DNA from: Erigeron canadensis
Taxonomy: Eukaryota > Streptophyta > Magnoliopsida > Asterales > Asteraceae
Assembly: GCF_010389155.1 (NCBI RefSeq)
Contig: NC_057768.1
Span: 3,532,501 to 3,596,500, forward strand
Direction: 5' to 3'
Length of the DNA: 64,000 nucleotides
Below the pieces are notes generated by a model that was not told where the DNA came from, made no database searches, and saw only the letters and a program-made list of their open reading frames with translations. Both the position numbers and the translations under genes were made by a program. Below, piece by piece: positions 52,601-64,000 of this stretch (the first letter of the stretch is position 1; each line of letters starts with the position of its first letter).

Positions 52601-53462
52601 TATATCATATATAAAGCTTTCTATGAATTTTTATGTAATCTAAAAAAAAACTCTTATTGATTAAAAAAATTAATTATAAATTCGAGTAAAATTATACATT
52701 ATAAATAATTATAACTCTTATATTTTTTTAAGGATTTTTTTTAAAAGGATGAAGATATGTAAAAAACCCTCTCTTAAGATATTTTAATATATTATAAATA
52801 TATAATTATGCATGAACAATAATGATGGAGTACATAATCCCACTTCTTTTAAACGAACTTTAAAAAACCATATGTTTAACAATATATAGTAATAATGTTG
52901 ATAAGCTACTATTCTCGTTATGTTTGACAATTGTGTTCTAGTTATATAGACCGCAGTCAATTTACCAACCCATATATTAATTTGGTTTTTATTATGTTCA
53001 AGTTGAATTAACAATAAATCAGAACTATTATATTTCTTTAAAAAATTTGTTTGTATCTAATATTAAGCCTCTTCTTTAAATAGCCAAATATAATTACTAA
53101 TATGTTTGTTTTATATTTAACTTCATTAATGAAAAGATCTTTCTATAAATAAATGTTAAATCATTTCCAAAATTAGACTCAACCAATCAAAACACAAGAA
53201 ATAAAACTATCAGCCAATTAGAAACGGGAGTATTCAATCTTTTTTTCTTTCAACTTTACCAGCAGTATATATATATATAATTTGAGATGCATATAATTTT
53301 GTCTTTCATCGTAGTGAATATTTAAGGCATATCTTTCTATCTATATCTATAAAACTTTATAAAGCATATTGGCATTTACTTTTAGAAATTAAACACTTTT
53401 TTCAGTATTTTCATAATAACCCTTAAGCATATTTTTCTTCCTAAAATACCCTTAGTTAAGCC
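52601..53462. other. AT-rich intergenic DNA
   Basis: No coding or RNA gene seen. Confidence 0.5.
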
Positions 53463-53856
53463 AAGGTTGTAAATATCGCTTTCGGTATCGTATCGCCCGA
53501 CCCCTGATAAGCGATATATCGGGGTTATGTCGGATACCCTAATTTGTGAAGGAATTTATATATATATATATATACTAACAATATATACAATTTAACATAA
53601 GTTTACATACCTTTCAATCTTAATTGCTATGTTACGAAGCAAATTTTACATACCTTTTAATCTTAAAGTCAGAAACCCTATTTTTGGTTTTAACCCGTGT
53701 TTTTTTTTTTAATAAAAAAAAAGCCAACTTTATTTTGACCTTTATTGGCCGATACTGACCGACATTTGACCAAAACGATAAGTTCAGCCGATAACCCATA
53801 TTTCGTATCAGTTGAAGGCCGATATCCGATATGTCGGCCGATATTTGCAACCATGA
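53463..53856. mobile_element. hAT-like insert with GATATC-rich ends
   Basis: Left AAGGTTGTAAATATCG, right CGATATTTGCAACCATG, so the TIR is GGTTG(T/C)AAATATCG. Internal words CGATATATCGG and GGCCGATATCCGATATG give further self-complementarity. It splits a CCACC-rich Helitron-like tail (53340-54010). No clear 8-bp duplication. Confidence 0.6.
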
Positions 53857-56464
53857 TTAAAAAATTAAACCCTTATATACCCTTCTTTCCCCAATTCTTT
53901 CTAATCATAACATACTTTTATCGACCTTCTATCACCCTCCGCCATCGTCGTTCTTCTCCACCGCCTCCCTCGATCTCCACCAGCGCTGCAACGTGTGGGC
54001 ATTATGCTTGTATACTAATAGGACACCACAATCATAAGACTTAATATGATGTTTAAATTTAGACTATTAAAAACCCATCTCACGAAATACCGATACAAAT
54101 ATGTGAACTATCTCCCATTGCATTACGTTTATTATTTCACTAATATATGATCAGAATTGGGCTTTACGAGAAGACATTTTAATTAACACCTAGGCAGTGA
54201 AGGAGCCGTGCGGTGGTTAAAGGTGGCCATAGCAATAATACAATTTCTACAAAACTTTATATTTATAGTACTAATTTTATGGCTTTATTCAGTTTTAAGG
54301 TAGTTGACAACCCCATACTAATTTAATTAAATTTTGTAGTTTGATTTTATACTTATTAGTATCATAAAAACTGTTCGACAATCTCTGAATAAAAATCCTG
54401 GCTCTGTCACTTACCCAGGGATATATAACAACCGCACCAAGAGGAAACGCCAAAGTTTCAAGCATATATATATATATGTTTGTCCTTTTGTTCCTATTTT
54501 CTTGCTACAAAATTCTTTGTCATGTCCATTTCGTTATAAAATAGTGTGTGGGGGACAAGAAAAAAGGTTTACTCGTTGTTGTAAGATGAAGGGACCATTT
54601 AAGAAGTTATGAAACATACAAACTCTCCTATTCATATTAACTAAGAGTACATGTAAGGTGTTCATAGGTTGTTGACTGAAAATGTTTGAGCAACCGGATG
54701 ATATATTATAGACACAGTATTTATAAATAAAAATTAAAACATACAATCATCATATCGACAAAAATATCATCTAATGATGTATATATCACTCATCAGGGAT
54801 GAGTAAAAATACCACAAGCCTGAAACCAAACTGGTATCGTAATTCCATATTGAAAACAATTTGGCATCGGTTCTCACGTCAAATTAATAAAAATTTAAGT
54901 TTTAGTATTTTCAGAATGGATACCGATTCGGTACAAGAATACAAAATATATACCGAATATTAGTTGTAATATATATATATATATATATATATATGTGACA
55001 CCGAATTTGAATATAACAAATAAGCAAACAAAGAAATACTTAATTCTAGTTGTTTAGCCTTCATATCAGATGTAATAATCTATATAAATGACACAAATAG
55101 GTGCAAACATTACAATGAAGGCAGAGTTCCGTTCAACCCGGCCATATAGTGTAAATAGTTTTGATTTTTGCGTTTTTTTTTTTATTTCTTTTCTAATATT
55201 TTTTTTTTTTTTAGCATGACACCTTTTTGGTTATTATACCCAATCAAAAGTTCAATTTTTTTTATATATATATATTTTTTTGTTAATAAGTACCACTGAT
55301 AAGTTTATAAAATATGTTAGAGAAGCAAATGCATCAACTGAAAAAAAAAAGAAAGAAAGAAAATTTTATACCATTTAGATAGAATTAACATCTGCAAATT
55401 GGTTTATTTGAATAAAGCAAAGCATTATTCTAAAAAACTTTCAAAGTTTCAGTTATAAACTTTGCTAGACACAAAATAATTTGACCGTTCAACCCGACCA
55501 TAAAAACTAGTAAAATCTCTTCATTTTGATTTGTTACGTCAACTACGTACTCGACTAATCACTTAATTTTCAAATTTCGAATGAATATAAAAATTTAGTT
55601 TTTTAGTATGTAGTCTATAATTATTAATTAGTGGTAACTTTTTTTGTCTGTAGCCTAACCACGTAAATTTTATCTCTCTTGCATGCCCCAACTGAACCCA
55701 CTAGAGATTTAAAGACCTTAGGACCAAAAGGCCCAAAACAGGTAATATTATTGTATAGTGGCATAGTGCTAAAAGAATACGGCTAATTGGGCTTTTGAAT
55801 TGTAACCTAACTAAAGTATACTAAATTAAATAGGAAAAAAGTAGAAGGACTTGAGGATTATATTATCAAAGTACGAATAACGTTTAGTATCTTCTTGTTG
55901 CATTAGCATTACTCAATTAAGGTATTACTCATCCTTCAATTAGACACAAATATCGTTTTCTATTCACCTTGTTCCAATAAAGTTGTACCCATACAGAATT
56001 ATGTTCTTTTTCTTAATTAGTTTTGGAGGTTCAAGGATCAGAATGCAAATGCGGGAATCAAACAAAAGGTCATAACGTTCGAGGATAGAATAGACTTGAT
56101 TAGCGAGATCCATTTCTTCCGAACATCAAAATAAAAATAAAAATTGTTAAGCCAAAGAAGCAGGAATCGGACCTGTAATCTTCAGATAGTGAGTCTAATG
56201 AGTTGACCATTTCTCTAAAGTCTTAACCCACTTGAGCCATTCCCCATTCCCACCAAGAGTAGGTTGATCAGTTCATTAAGGTTATAATAGTATATTCATA
56301 TAAATAGACAAAAGTGATTTAAGATAAAAAGGAATAAGAATAAGAGTGAAGTTGTAAGTTTATAAGTAGGCAATGATTATTCCAATTTCCAAGTAACTAA
56401 AACAATATCGAATGAATGAAGCAAGTTTAAAAGGGTTTGGGGAAAGAAATCATTATAAGCTATA
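53857..56464. other. Intergenic DNA with TE debris
   Basis: A CCACCGCC-rich stretch at about 53935-53985, a GATGAGTAAAAATACC-type half element at about 54796-54960, and a TA microsatellite at about 54968-54993. No supported gene. Confidence 0.45.
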
Positions 56465-57546
56465 GAGTAAATTATAGTTTTCTTCCCTGAAGTTGACACG
56501 TTTTTCACTTTTCGTCTCTTAAGTGAAAAAAATTACAATTTTGACCTTAAAATTGGCAGATTTTTTCAATTATCGTCCCTCGCCAAACGTCATTAAGTTT
56601 TAGCCGTTAAGTCGAACACGTGCAACACACGTGAGGGACTGAAACTGCAAAAAATGACAAGTTCAGGGACGAAAACTGAAATTTACTTTTCTGTTGTCAT
56701 CAGCTTCATCTTCTCCGGCTGACTTTCGTCGGAAAATTCGCCTGAAAAATTAAAATGCCGATATCTCACTCGTTTCTTTGAATTAGACCACGAAACCACC
56801 ACCAAACTTCTCAAAATTAATTATCGCACGAATCCTAACCAAAAAATCTTAAAATGCCGATATTTCATGAAATGTAATGAAAAGCATCGTAAATTTTTGG
56901 CAATTTAGTTAGATGTTAGTTTCATCGTAAGGTTTTCGATATAGTTTACTGGTCAATCGTTAAGGTTATTAAGTTGTTATAATAGTTACATTAGTATATT
57001 GAGGTACAAAGAATTCGGGTGTGGCAACCGATTCATTGAATCTCGTTTCGGTCATAAGTTATTCGCACTCAAAGTTGTTAGTTCGTACAAGTTCCATGCT
57101 AGTTTGTTGATTTTTTTGGTCAACTGGGTCTTGGTTACAATTTCATCTATGATGCTTTTCATTTACATTTTATGAAATATCGACATTTTAAGAATTTTTT
57201 TTTTGTTAGGATTCGTGCGGAAATTAATTTTAAGAAGTTTGGTGGTGGTTTCGTGGTCTAATTCGAAGAAACGAGTGAGATATCGGCATTTTAAGTATTC
57301 CGGCGAATTTTCTGACGAAAGCCAACCGGAGAAAATGAAGATGATGACAACAGAAAAGTAAATTTCAGTTTTCGTCCCTGAACTTGTCATTTTTTGCAGT
57401 TTCAGTCCCTGAAACTTAACGACGTTTGGCGAGGGACGATGATTGAAAAAATCTGCCAACTTTAAGGTCAAAGTTGTAATTTTTTCACTTAAGGGAAGAA
57501 AAGTAAAAAACGTACCAATTTTAGGGACGAAAAGTGTAATTTACTC
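56465..57546. mobile_element. MULE foldback element with TIRs over 400 bp
   Basis: GAGTAAATTATAGTTTTC... and, from the right end, GAGTAAATTACACTTTTCGT. The arms match over at least 420 bp, including GACTTTCGTCGGAAAATTCG (about 56723) and its inverse (about 57305), and GCCGATATCTCACTCGTTTC and its inverse. The 9-bp flanks TAAGCTATA and TAAGCTGTG agree at 7 of 9. The unpaired middle is about 200 bp. No transposase. The end GAGTAAAT links it to the 20624 MULE. Confidence 0.85.
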
Positions 57547-58383
57547 TAAGCTGTGAAAAATGAATAAGTGCATTTGTGATTATGCTTGAGTTGTTCAAAT
57601 AATGAATTTATTATATAAAAAAGAAACTCAAGATTTGATTATAATACTATTTCAAGAGCTGAGGTGAGTACACAACACTCACATTATGTTCGAGGTTTAA
57701 CATGACTCGATCTCACGTTGGAGGCGAAAATTCAATATATACTAGGGATCATATTAACTTTTAATACTATTCGATAGGTCAACTTGAGCTTGAGGAACAA
57801 GACGAAAGTTCTGTACTAATGGTCAACTTGATTAGTTATTAAGATTATTGTTTATTCAATGATTATAAGAGTTGGGTGAAGACTCACTATTAATTATCAA
57901 ATTTGGGAAAATTATGGATTCATATTCATTTGATTTGTTATGGTCGGTTAGTAAAGGGTATTAACTATTAAGATGGATCGACTAATTCCTATTTGCTAAA
58001 CTATGCTGGATATCTTGGTCATTACTCATTATGTACGTACATGTTTGCTACTCATTGAGATATTGCTTATTCTTTTAGTTTTTTAATAAAAAGGTAATAC
58101 ATGGACTATTGATCAAGAATAAGAATTTTTAAGTACAATTTACGATATTAAAAAGGTAGAAATTCGTATCACTATATATATTGAGTATACTAGTGCTCAA
58201 TCTCATCCAATGGACGGGTAGTCTTAAAATATATTAATTAAAGCTAAAAAATTAGAATTCAAATTAAATAGATATACTGAAATCAACTTGAAAATTTGCT
58301 AGCTGAATAGTCACTCCATTGGTCAAAATACTCCTAAAATTTTCCGTCAATTCACCATTGACCGAGCCATGTATCATAGTGCC
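57547..58383. other. AT-rich intergenic DNA
   Basis: No coding or RNA gene seen. Confidence 0.5.
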
Positions 58384-58391
58384 CTGCAAAT

Positions 58392-59334
58392 TAGGGATGT
58401 TGATCGGTCGGGTTATTTGGGTTTCGGGTTATTCGGTTCGGTTTATTCGGGTGATGAATAATAAGTTCACCCGTAACCCAAACCGAATAAAATTCTGGTT
58501 ATTTGGGTTTAGGTTATTCGGGTTTGGGTTGTTTGGGTGGGTTTTGGATAACCCAAATAAAAATTTATGTGGACTATGAAGCTTACTAAACTTAAAACAA
58601 AAAGCTGACAAATTATACTTCAATATAATTTTAATTTCAAAAACATTGAAAATCATACTTCGTAAAAGTGTAAATTAACAAATTGTTTATATTCAAAAGT
58701 GTTTCAACAACTTTGATTATCTAATTTTTAATTTAGTGCATTACAACATGGTTGTATTAATCGATAAATAGTCATACATATGTAATATATATATAAATTA
58801 TAAACTATTAAAAATAATATAGAACATTTAATTAATTAAACAATCTTGACAATATATAACGTAAATATTATTTAACTAAACTATTGAAGTAAAATTTAAT
58901 TAAGCTATTGTTATATGAAATTTTAATACAAGATGTATATTGTACAACTATTATACTCGTAATATAGTAATGCTTTTGTATAATACTAACAAAAGGCAAA
59001 ACGGTATGTTAGATTTTTGTCTACCATAATACTTACAATACAAAAATAACCGAGCATGAAATCATATATGGTAATTTATAAATAAAAGCATAAAGAGTGA
59101 GTCAACTATAGAGTACTCCTATAAATATCATATAGTTAAAAAAAAATAAAATTATATGGGTTATTCGGGTTAACCCAAATAAGATAAATTTCACCCATAA
59201 CCCAAACCATTTAAATTTATATGGGTTTGGTTAACCAAATAACGAACCCGAAACCCGAATAACCCAACCCATATAACCCAAATCCATTTGGGTTGGGTCG
59301 GGTTAATTGGGTATGGTTTTTTTCAACACCCCTA
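58392..59334. mobile_element. Non-autonomous hAT element with perfect 8-bp TSD
   Basis: 943 bp, TAGGGATGTTGA...TTCAACACCCCTA with 8-bp repeats CTGCAAAT (58384-58391 and 59335-59342). The subterminal regions are arrays of GGGTTATTCGG and TTGGGTT words on the left and AACCCAAATAA/CCCGAATAACCCAA on the right. The middle is AT-rich. The ORFs at 58319-58579 and 58429-58656 are readings of the subterminal repeats. Confidence 0.93.
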
Positions 59335-59342
59335 CTGCAAAT

Positions 59343-60300
59343 AGCAAAAAAAAAAAAAAAAAAAATTGAAAAACTGGTAAGTCCTGTTAGTGTGTTTCTA
59401 TTTATTTAATCCAATTTTAAAAAATAAATCCCAAACAAATTAACCATAAGAATCGAATAAACATCTTTGTATACAGATCCAGGGAAATTATTCAGGATAA
59501 AAAATGAACCCAACCAAAGAAATTCCAAACATCGATAAAATAATTTTATAAGCTAATGCAAGAAAGACAAGGAAACAAATTGTTGATAAAAAAAATTAGT
59601 CATGCCAAAAATCTTGCAAAGCCATCTCCTATTGTGTTAAATCCTAAACATAACGTGGATAAAAGGGTTTTATCTAAAGGTATTATTTAAGATTGATATC
59701 ATGCTTTTCATAAGAGCTGAAGTATATCTGTCATACACAAACTAAAATGATGAATTGTTCCACCATGTTAAATAATCATACTAAAACATTCAACACCATC
59801 TCAATATATAGCATTTTCCCCTAATAGAATAACAACGGTTAAAAAATTACACCATTAATGAACTAGTTTCAAAACAGATTCAGTCGATATATTAAAATGA
59901 TCATAATCTTACTCATAGCAAAATTCGACTTTTTATCTAAGAGCTTATAGAAAGATATAACCGTAAATCTTAAGTATACACCATTAATGAGCTACTTTCA
60001 AAACGATACCAAAATAATCAAAGTCAATATATTAAAGTAATCAAAAACCTACTCATAACAAATTTAGACTTTATATGTAAAAGGTTATAGAAAGAAATAA
60101 TCGTAAATCCTAAGAGTTAATATAAGTTACAAATACAAAATTTAATATATAATATTTAGATTAGTTAAGTCATATATTACAACTTAATCAATACGAAAAG
60201 TAAAGAAAAAACATACAAAAATCAACTCCATATAAATATTGACTCCAGTTTACCTTTTTTTTTTTTTTTTTTACAATTTTAGTTAAAAAATTTACAGTTT
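59343..60300. repeat. AT-rich DNA with a two-copy tandem duplication
   Basis: About 59849-59977 and 59978-60118 are diverged copies of one unit of about 130 bp, starting ACACCATTAATGA(A/G)CTA, with TATATTAAA, TAATC, TACTCATA and TTATAGAAAGA in the same order. Poly-A (about 59346-59366) and poly-T (60256-60273) tracts lie on either side. No gene. Confidence 0.65.
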
Positions 60301-60347
60301 CTTATATTCTAAAAGTGTAAACTATATATAATTTCAAAAATACATAC

Positions 60348-60533
60348 CAATTCATCAACAAAGACCATCTCGAACGTTTTGATTTTCTTCGGGTTGTTCC
60401 ACTCCGAAACAGTCCATACATGCACAACATGGAGTCGTAAACGATGGTTAACATGTGTTGGCTTAAGATCTTCAAGATAAACTATTATGGTTATATTTTT
60501 TGTTGTTGAAGAAAAAGCCATAACGAACCTCAA
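60348..60533 (-). pseudogene. Fragment of an RPA70-like (replication protein A) ORF
   Basis: The 62-codon minus-strand piece contains LEDLKPTHVNHRLRLHVVHV and WNNPKKIKTFEMVFVDE. This spacing (DLKP, then a hydrophobic strand with V-x-R/H-V-W, then N-P-x-K, then MVLVDE) is the first OB-fold of plant RPA70-like proteins. Such ORFs are abundant in plants because many Helitrons carry them. It ends at a GTATGT donor (60347 downward), but no following exon is found in the AT-rich DNA to the left, so only the first exon survives. Met5 (MAFSS, ATG at 60521) is the more typical start. Whether it came from a Helitron or a host gene cannot be told. Confidence 0.5.
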
Positions 60534-60616
60534 ACTAAATTAAAGAAAAAATAATAACAATAGTATAAGAATTCAATGTTAAAAAGTTCTTGCGTACAAT
60601 CCCTTTATTCTTTTAT

Positions 60617-61640
60617 TGTCTAAGTTATTTATAAACAAGAAATACCCTAGAACTGACTAATACACACTCTCGGGCAGTGGACCCGTTCGTATGTAAAATA
60701 TAGTTTAAAGGTAAGTCCAGGATCGAACACAGGGACTGATTAAGAGTGAACGAGTTTAATGTAGTTATAAAAAGAGTTTTGAATTTTAAGGACTCCCGTC
60801 ACCTTGGATTTTGAAAAGTTAGTTTAAAATTTAAAAGAGTTAGAAATTCCGTAGAATTTATTGAAAAGAGAATTTGTATATCAAGATTAATTAAAAGATC
60901 ATCTACTTCGACTCCATGACACAACTTATTTAGGTTGCACTTAAATGAAGAACCAATTCAAATATGTTAATTAATAACCGAGAACTAAACAAAGACTCAC
61001 CCCGTACCCGTCAAGTTCGTTACTTTATTCAATTCCCTTAATTAACTAGTTCCATTACTAAGACCGGTACCCCGAGATGCCTTTCATAACTTTCCTAGTC
61101 AACTAATTATTTTGGTTATTTAGATAACAATTGTGTCTCTTAATTGTACCCAACCATTAACCCGTTAAATCTTATTAACTATTAATTACTTTCTACCGTA
61201 CCCGTCATAGAAACAATCGCTTCTAACCAAGCAATCAAAATAACTTTTACACAACCTAGTTACCACTAAGATCATGCAAAAACTATCCGCAATTAAGAGT
61301 TAAATAACAAAGAATTAATAAGCTAAGATTACGACACAATGTTAAATCAAATCAACTTGAATTATAAAAATAGTGCAACAATCATTCAATTGTGTCACTT
61401 CATCTTAGTAGATGATTAAAGATTTAGCTACTCATGACAAGACAAATAAAACTAACAATTATAAAATAAATAAAATCCATAATAATAAAAATATAATAAT
61501 ATAGTCTTACAATTTAGCAACTAATAATAAAAGATGGTGAAAGAAATCGAACAACTAATAATAAAAGATGGTGAAAGAAATCGAACAGTGGTTGTGGTTG
61601 TGATCCTAGTGCGATGACCAGATGATGTTGCTTCGTAATA
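60617..61640 (-). mobile_element. Tat/Athila-like LTR fragment (copy 3)
   Basis: Shares TATTTATAAACAAGAAATAC, then CTCGGGCAGTGGACCCGTTC (60668) and ATCGAACACAGGGACTGATT with the copies at 2274 and 3706, and later GATTTAGCTACTCATGA (about 61420). It stops before the place where the other two carry palindrome arrays. A perfect 34-bp tandem duplication with an AAAGATGGTGAAAGAAATCG core lies at about 61520-61590. Strand by comparison with copy 2. Confidence 0.75.
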
Positions 61641-62360
61641 TATCTTACATACAATTAATGGCCTAATTCGAAAAGCCCCTCGGCCAACCTGTCTCTTACG
61701 AAATTGTCTATTAATTCGTCACCTCCTCTAAAACTCTTGTACCAATTCTCGATAAATATAGATTAATATATATAGATGTTGAACTTGGGTGTATTTGACT
61801 TTGAATCTTGGGGCCCACGTTGTTTTCTTCCTGCCGACTCACTTTCACAACTCACAATTTCATTAAAACATATGGGCCGCTGGCCTTGTTTCTTCTTGTT
61901 GTAATGTGTCAAGCCCATTTCCAAAGTAAGTCATAGTCTCTTTTGTCTATTATACTTTGGGCCATCAAATTCCATGAGCTGTACGATTTTCTTGCAAAAT
62001 TCCCCACTCCAATATTATTAGAAGTCAATCATGACAAAATAGTTTATGTAGGCCACTGCATAAATTTGGCTTCTTTTACGGTACAACTTTAAAACAAGTC
62101 TTTGTAGCATCTTTTATTAGTTGACACCATATGAACCTACAATTCAAATATATCATATATTAAGCATCAAAGTTCATAAAATAAACGTAATTTAAACATA
62201 AATGAGATGGTATCGCATAAAATAAATATATATAAAATAGGCGATATCAATTATTATGTCCAATGTATATAAAAAGAAAAAACTTTTTGTAGTTGATCGT
62301 AGCTTCTTTTTTGTTGTCGTACGTGATTTATATTATAGATTATCAAAAAACCGAAGAATG
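61641..62360. other. Intergenic DNA
   Basis: No coding or RNA gene seen. Confidence 0.5.
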
Positions 62361-62725
62361 TAAATTAAATATTTTTAAATTAGGTGAAATTGTAAATTGG
62401 TGATGGAAAACCAAAAAGTATAAATTAATTATTTTTAAGTGTAAATTGGTGATGGAAAACTAAAAGTATAACTAATTATTTTTAAATTGGGTTAAAGTGT
62501 AAATTGGTGATGGAAAATCAAAAAGTGTAAGTTAATTATTTTTAAATTGGGTTGAAGTGTAAATTGGTGATGAAAAACCAAAAAGTGTAAAGTAATTGTT
62601 TTAGATTGGGGTTAAAGTGTAAATTGGTGATGGGAAACAAAAAAGTGTAAATTAATTATTTTAGATTGGAGTTAAATTGTAAATTGGTGATGAAAAACCA
62701 AAAAGTAAAAATTAATTTAGATTAA
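62361..62725. repeat. Tandem array, about 58-bp unit, six copies
   Basis: AAATTGGTGATGGAAAAC begins at about 62393, 62445, 62503, 62561, 62620 and 62678, each followed by CAAAAAGTGTAAATTAATTA and TTTTAAATTGGGTTAAAGTG. Helitron-5'-like TCTATAATATAACTAAAAGA reads leftward from 62822, but it follows G instead of A. Confidence 0.85.
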
Positions 62726-62959
62726 TTATAAAAAATTAGAGGATTAATAAGGATATTAGGTTAAAAGAGGAAAATTAGGGTGCCAAGTATACTCCAACCA
62801 CCTCTTTTAGTTATATTATAGACAAGTTGTTTTCAAACACTTGCTCTCTATCTATCCTTTGCCCAATTCCTTAATTATGGCTTGTTTTCATATATATCTT
62901 AGTGTAAATCGTAAATCTTCATTTACATGATTGTGTCAAACGTTGTTTTGCCGGGAATA

Positions 62960-63253
62960 TAAATTTACGTTTTTAGATGACCAAATTTTTGTCACTAATT
63001 TTGTTTAGTGACCAAATTTTGGTCATTATGATAAATTAGTTACCAAATTTTAAGTCGTCACTTTTCGTCACTAAAGGTCCGTGACTAATTTTATTTTTAG
63101 AGACGAAAAAATATTATTTTTTGCCCCTAAATTGGTTTAGTGACCAAATTTAGTGACCACTTTTTCTTAATGGTAACTAATTGAGGTTATTAGTGACCAA
63201 ATTTTAATCGTCACTAAGCAAAGTCGTCACTAATTAACATTTTTCTTGTAGTG
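62960..63253. mobile_element. One end of a CACTA (En/Spm) element
   Basis: Read from 63253 on the minus strand the terminus is CACTACAAGAAAAATGTTAA, the standard CACTA end. It is followed by dense GTGAC(C)AAATTT / TAGTGACGA subterminal repeats back to about 62975. The opposite CACTA end was not found, so this is a truncated or solo end. Confidence 0.75.
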
Positions 63254-64000
63254 TGTGTTACATATGAAGGGTAAAAATAAACAACAACATTTATAATCTA
63301 TATACAACTTTACAAATATATATTTACGAGTCAATATATGTTTCTTATGACGTTGAAATGATTAAAAAGTACTCGTATTTCTCTGAGAATCAGAGTCGTT
63401 ATATATATATATATAAACAAGAAAGTATTAATTTTTTTTGAATGGTAAATTTCGCTTGAAACTTCGTATCGCCATTCGACAGTGAGAGGTCTAGCATATG
63501 TGGTTTTAATCGGGTTCGCGCTAAAGAACTCATTCAAAGTATAAATGCCTCGAGAAAGTATTAATTAGATATATGATGTACACCTATTCCTGAAATTTTA
63601 ATAAAACACTCTTTCATTCTCAATATAAATATAAATAATCATTTTAAAATGCAGATATTTTTACTTTTTAACATTCGAATGGTTAGAATATGTCCATCCC
63701 ACTTATCGGCACTTACATTGTTCGGGCAGTATGTTGTACTAGTTTCAGGGAACCATGGAGGGAAAAAAACCTCTTATTAATCTGTCAAATGATACGACGA
63801 TTGATTGGAGTAAACTTAGTCTACTCAAAACTACTCGAACCTGAGTTTCTCGCACTCAAACCCCTCGGAGAAAGACTAGGATACCAATGAGGTTTTATTC
63901 CCTATTATTGAAGTGAAGTGACTATAGTCTATAGGTCTCAGTTCTATTGCTTGTATTTAGGATCATTGATAAGTATTTTTTTTTTTTATGATAAATCAAT
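63254..64000. other. Window end: AT-rich DNA, no supported gene
   Basis: A GC-richer patch at 63440-63560 (TCGCCATTCGACAGTGAGAG, GGGTTCGCGCTAAAG) looks repeat-derived. The 66-codon ORF at 63690-63890 has no recognised domain. A TA microsatellite is at about 63398-63415. Confidence 0.4.

Noticed and set aside
54534..54746. Minus-strand ORF of 70 codons
   Set aside because: No domain, no start context, ordinary AT-rich base composition.
56150..56245. tRNA-like stretch on the minus strand with a T-loop-like GGTCCGATTCCTGCT and a D-arm-like GGCTCAAGTGGGTTAAG
   Set aside because: No convincing acceptor stem or anticodon loop could be folded, and it matches no organellar tRNA that I can recall. 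It may be a SINE or an old tRNA-derived piece.
63690..63890. Plus-strand ORF of 66 codons at the window end
   Set aside because: GC-richer than its surroundings but no recognised motif; possibly a repeat fragment.

Overview
The window reads as nuclear DNA of a flowering plant. It is AT-rich, the two recognisable genes have introns, and about half the length is transposable-element (TE) debris. The lineage is probably a eudicot; Asteraceae is plausible from the style of the repeats and the COMT-type gene, but nothing here proves the species. Only two intact protein genes are visible. One is a caffeoyl-CoA O-methyltransferase (CCoAOMT, lignin pathway) on the plus strand at 16523-18144 (4 exons, 248 aa). 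The other is an APETALA2-type floral transcription factor on the minus strand at 39692-45942 (9 exons, 500 aa) with a miR172 target site in its last exon. A broken tandem copy of the CCoAOMT gene lies at about 9700-11216. Both intact models were assembled by hand from splice sites and keep one reading frame throughout.

Layout. 209-7200: remnants of two LTR-retrotransposon families. The first is an inverted piece of a TGTAACA...TGTTACA family. The second is a minus-strand gypsy element of Tat/Athila style with one complete LTR, a truncated second LTR, a polypurine tract and a decayed ORF. 7838-8989: a Mutator-like (MULE) foldback element with a perfect 9-bp target duplication. 9700-18144: the CCoAOMT pseudogene and gene, separated by 5.3 kb of AT-rich DNA holding one MITE. 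18358-18995: a hAT element with a perfect 8-bp duplication. 20624-29852: a set of nested insertions (MULE, then an LTR-like element, then Helitron 3' ends, plus a second MULE). 30 kb to 38.8 kb: Helitron ends, a solo LTR with a 5-bp duplication (33037-35776) and two Stowaway MITEs. 39692-46100: the AP2 gene and its 5' region, with two foldback MITEs in the 2.8-kb last intron. 46-64 kb: gene-poor DNA with a tandem-repeat-rich Helitron-like element, three hAT elements, a long-TIR MULE, an RPA70-like exon fragment, a third Tat-like LTR fragment and one end of a CACTA element.

Functional links. The two genes are not in one pathway: CCoAOMT makes feruloyl-CoA for monolignols, and AP2 acts in flower and meristem patterning. 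The most unusual signal is in the LTRs. Four LTR-type sequences from two families each carry a short array of 13-18-bp imperfect palindromes at a fixed place, while the palindrome sequence differs between copies. One exact 14-mer is nevertheless shared between the two families.
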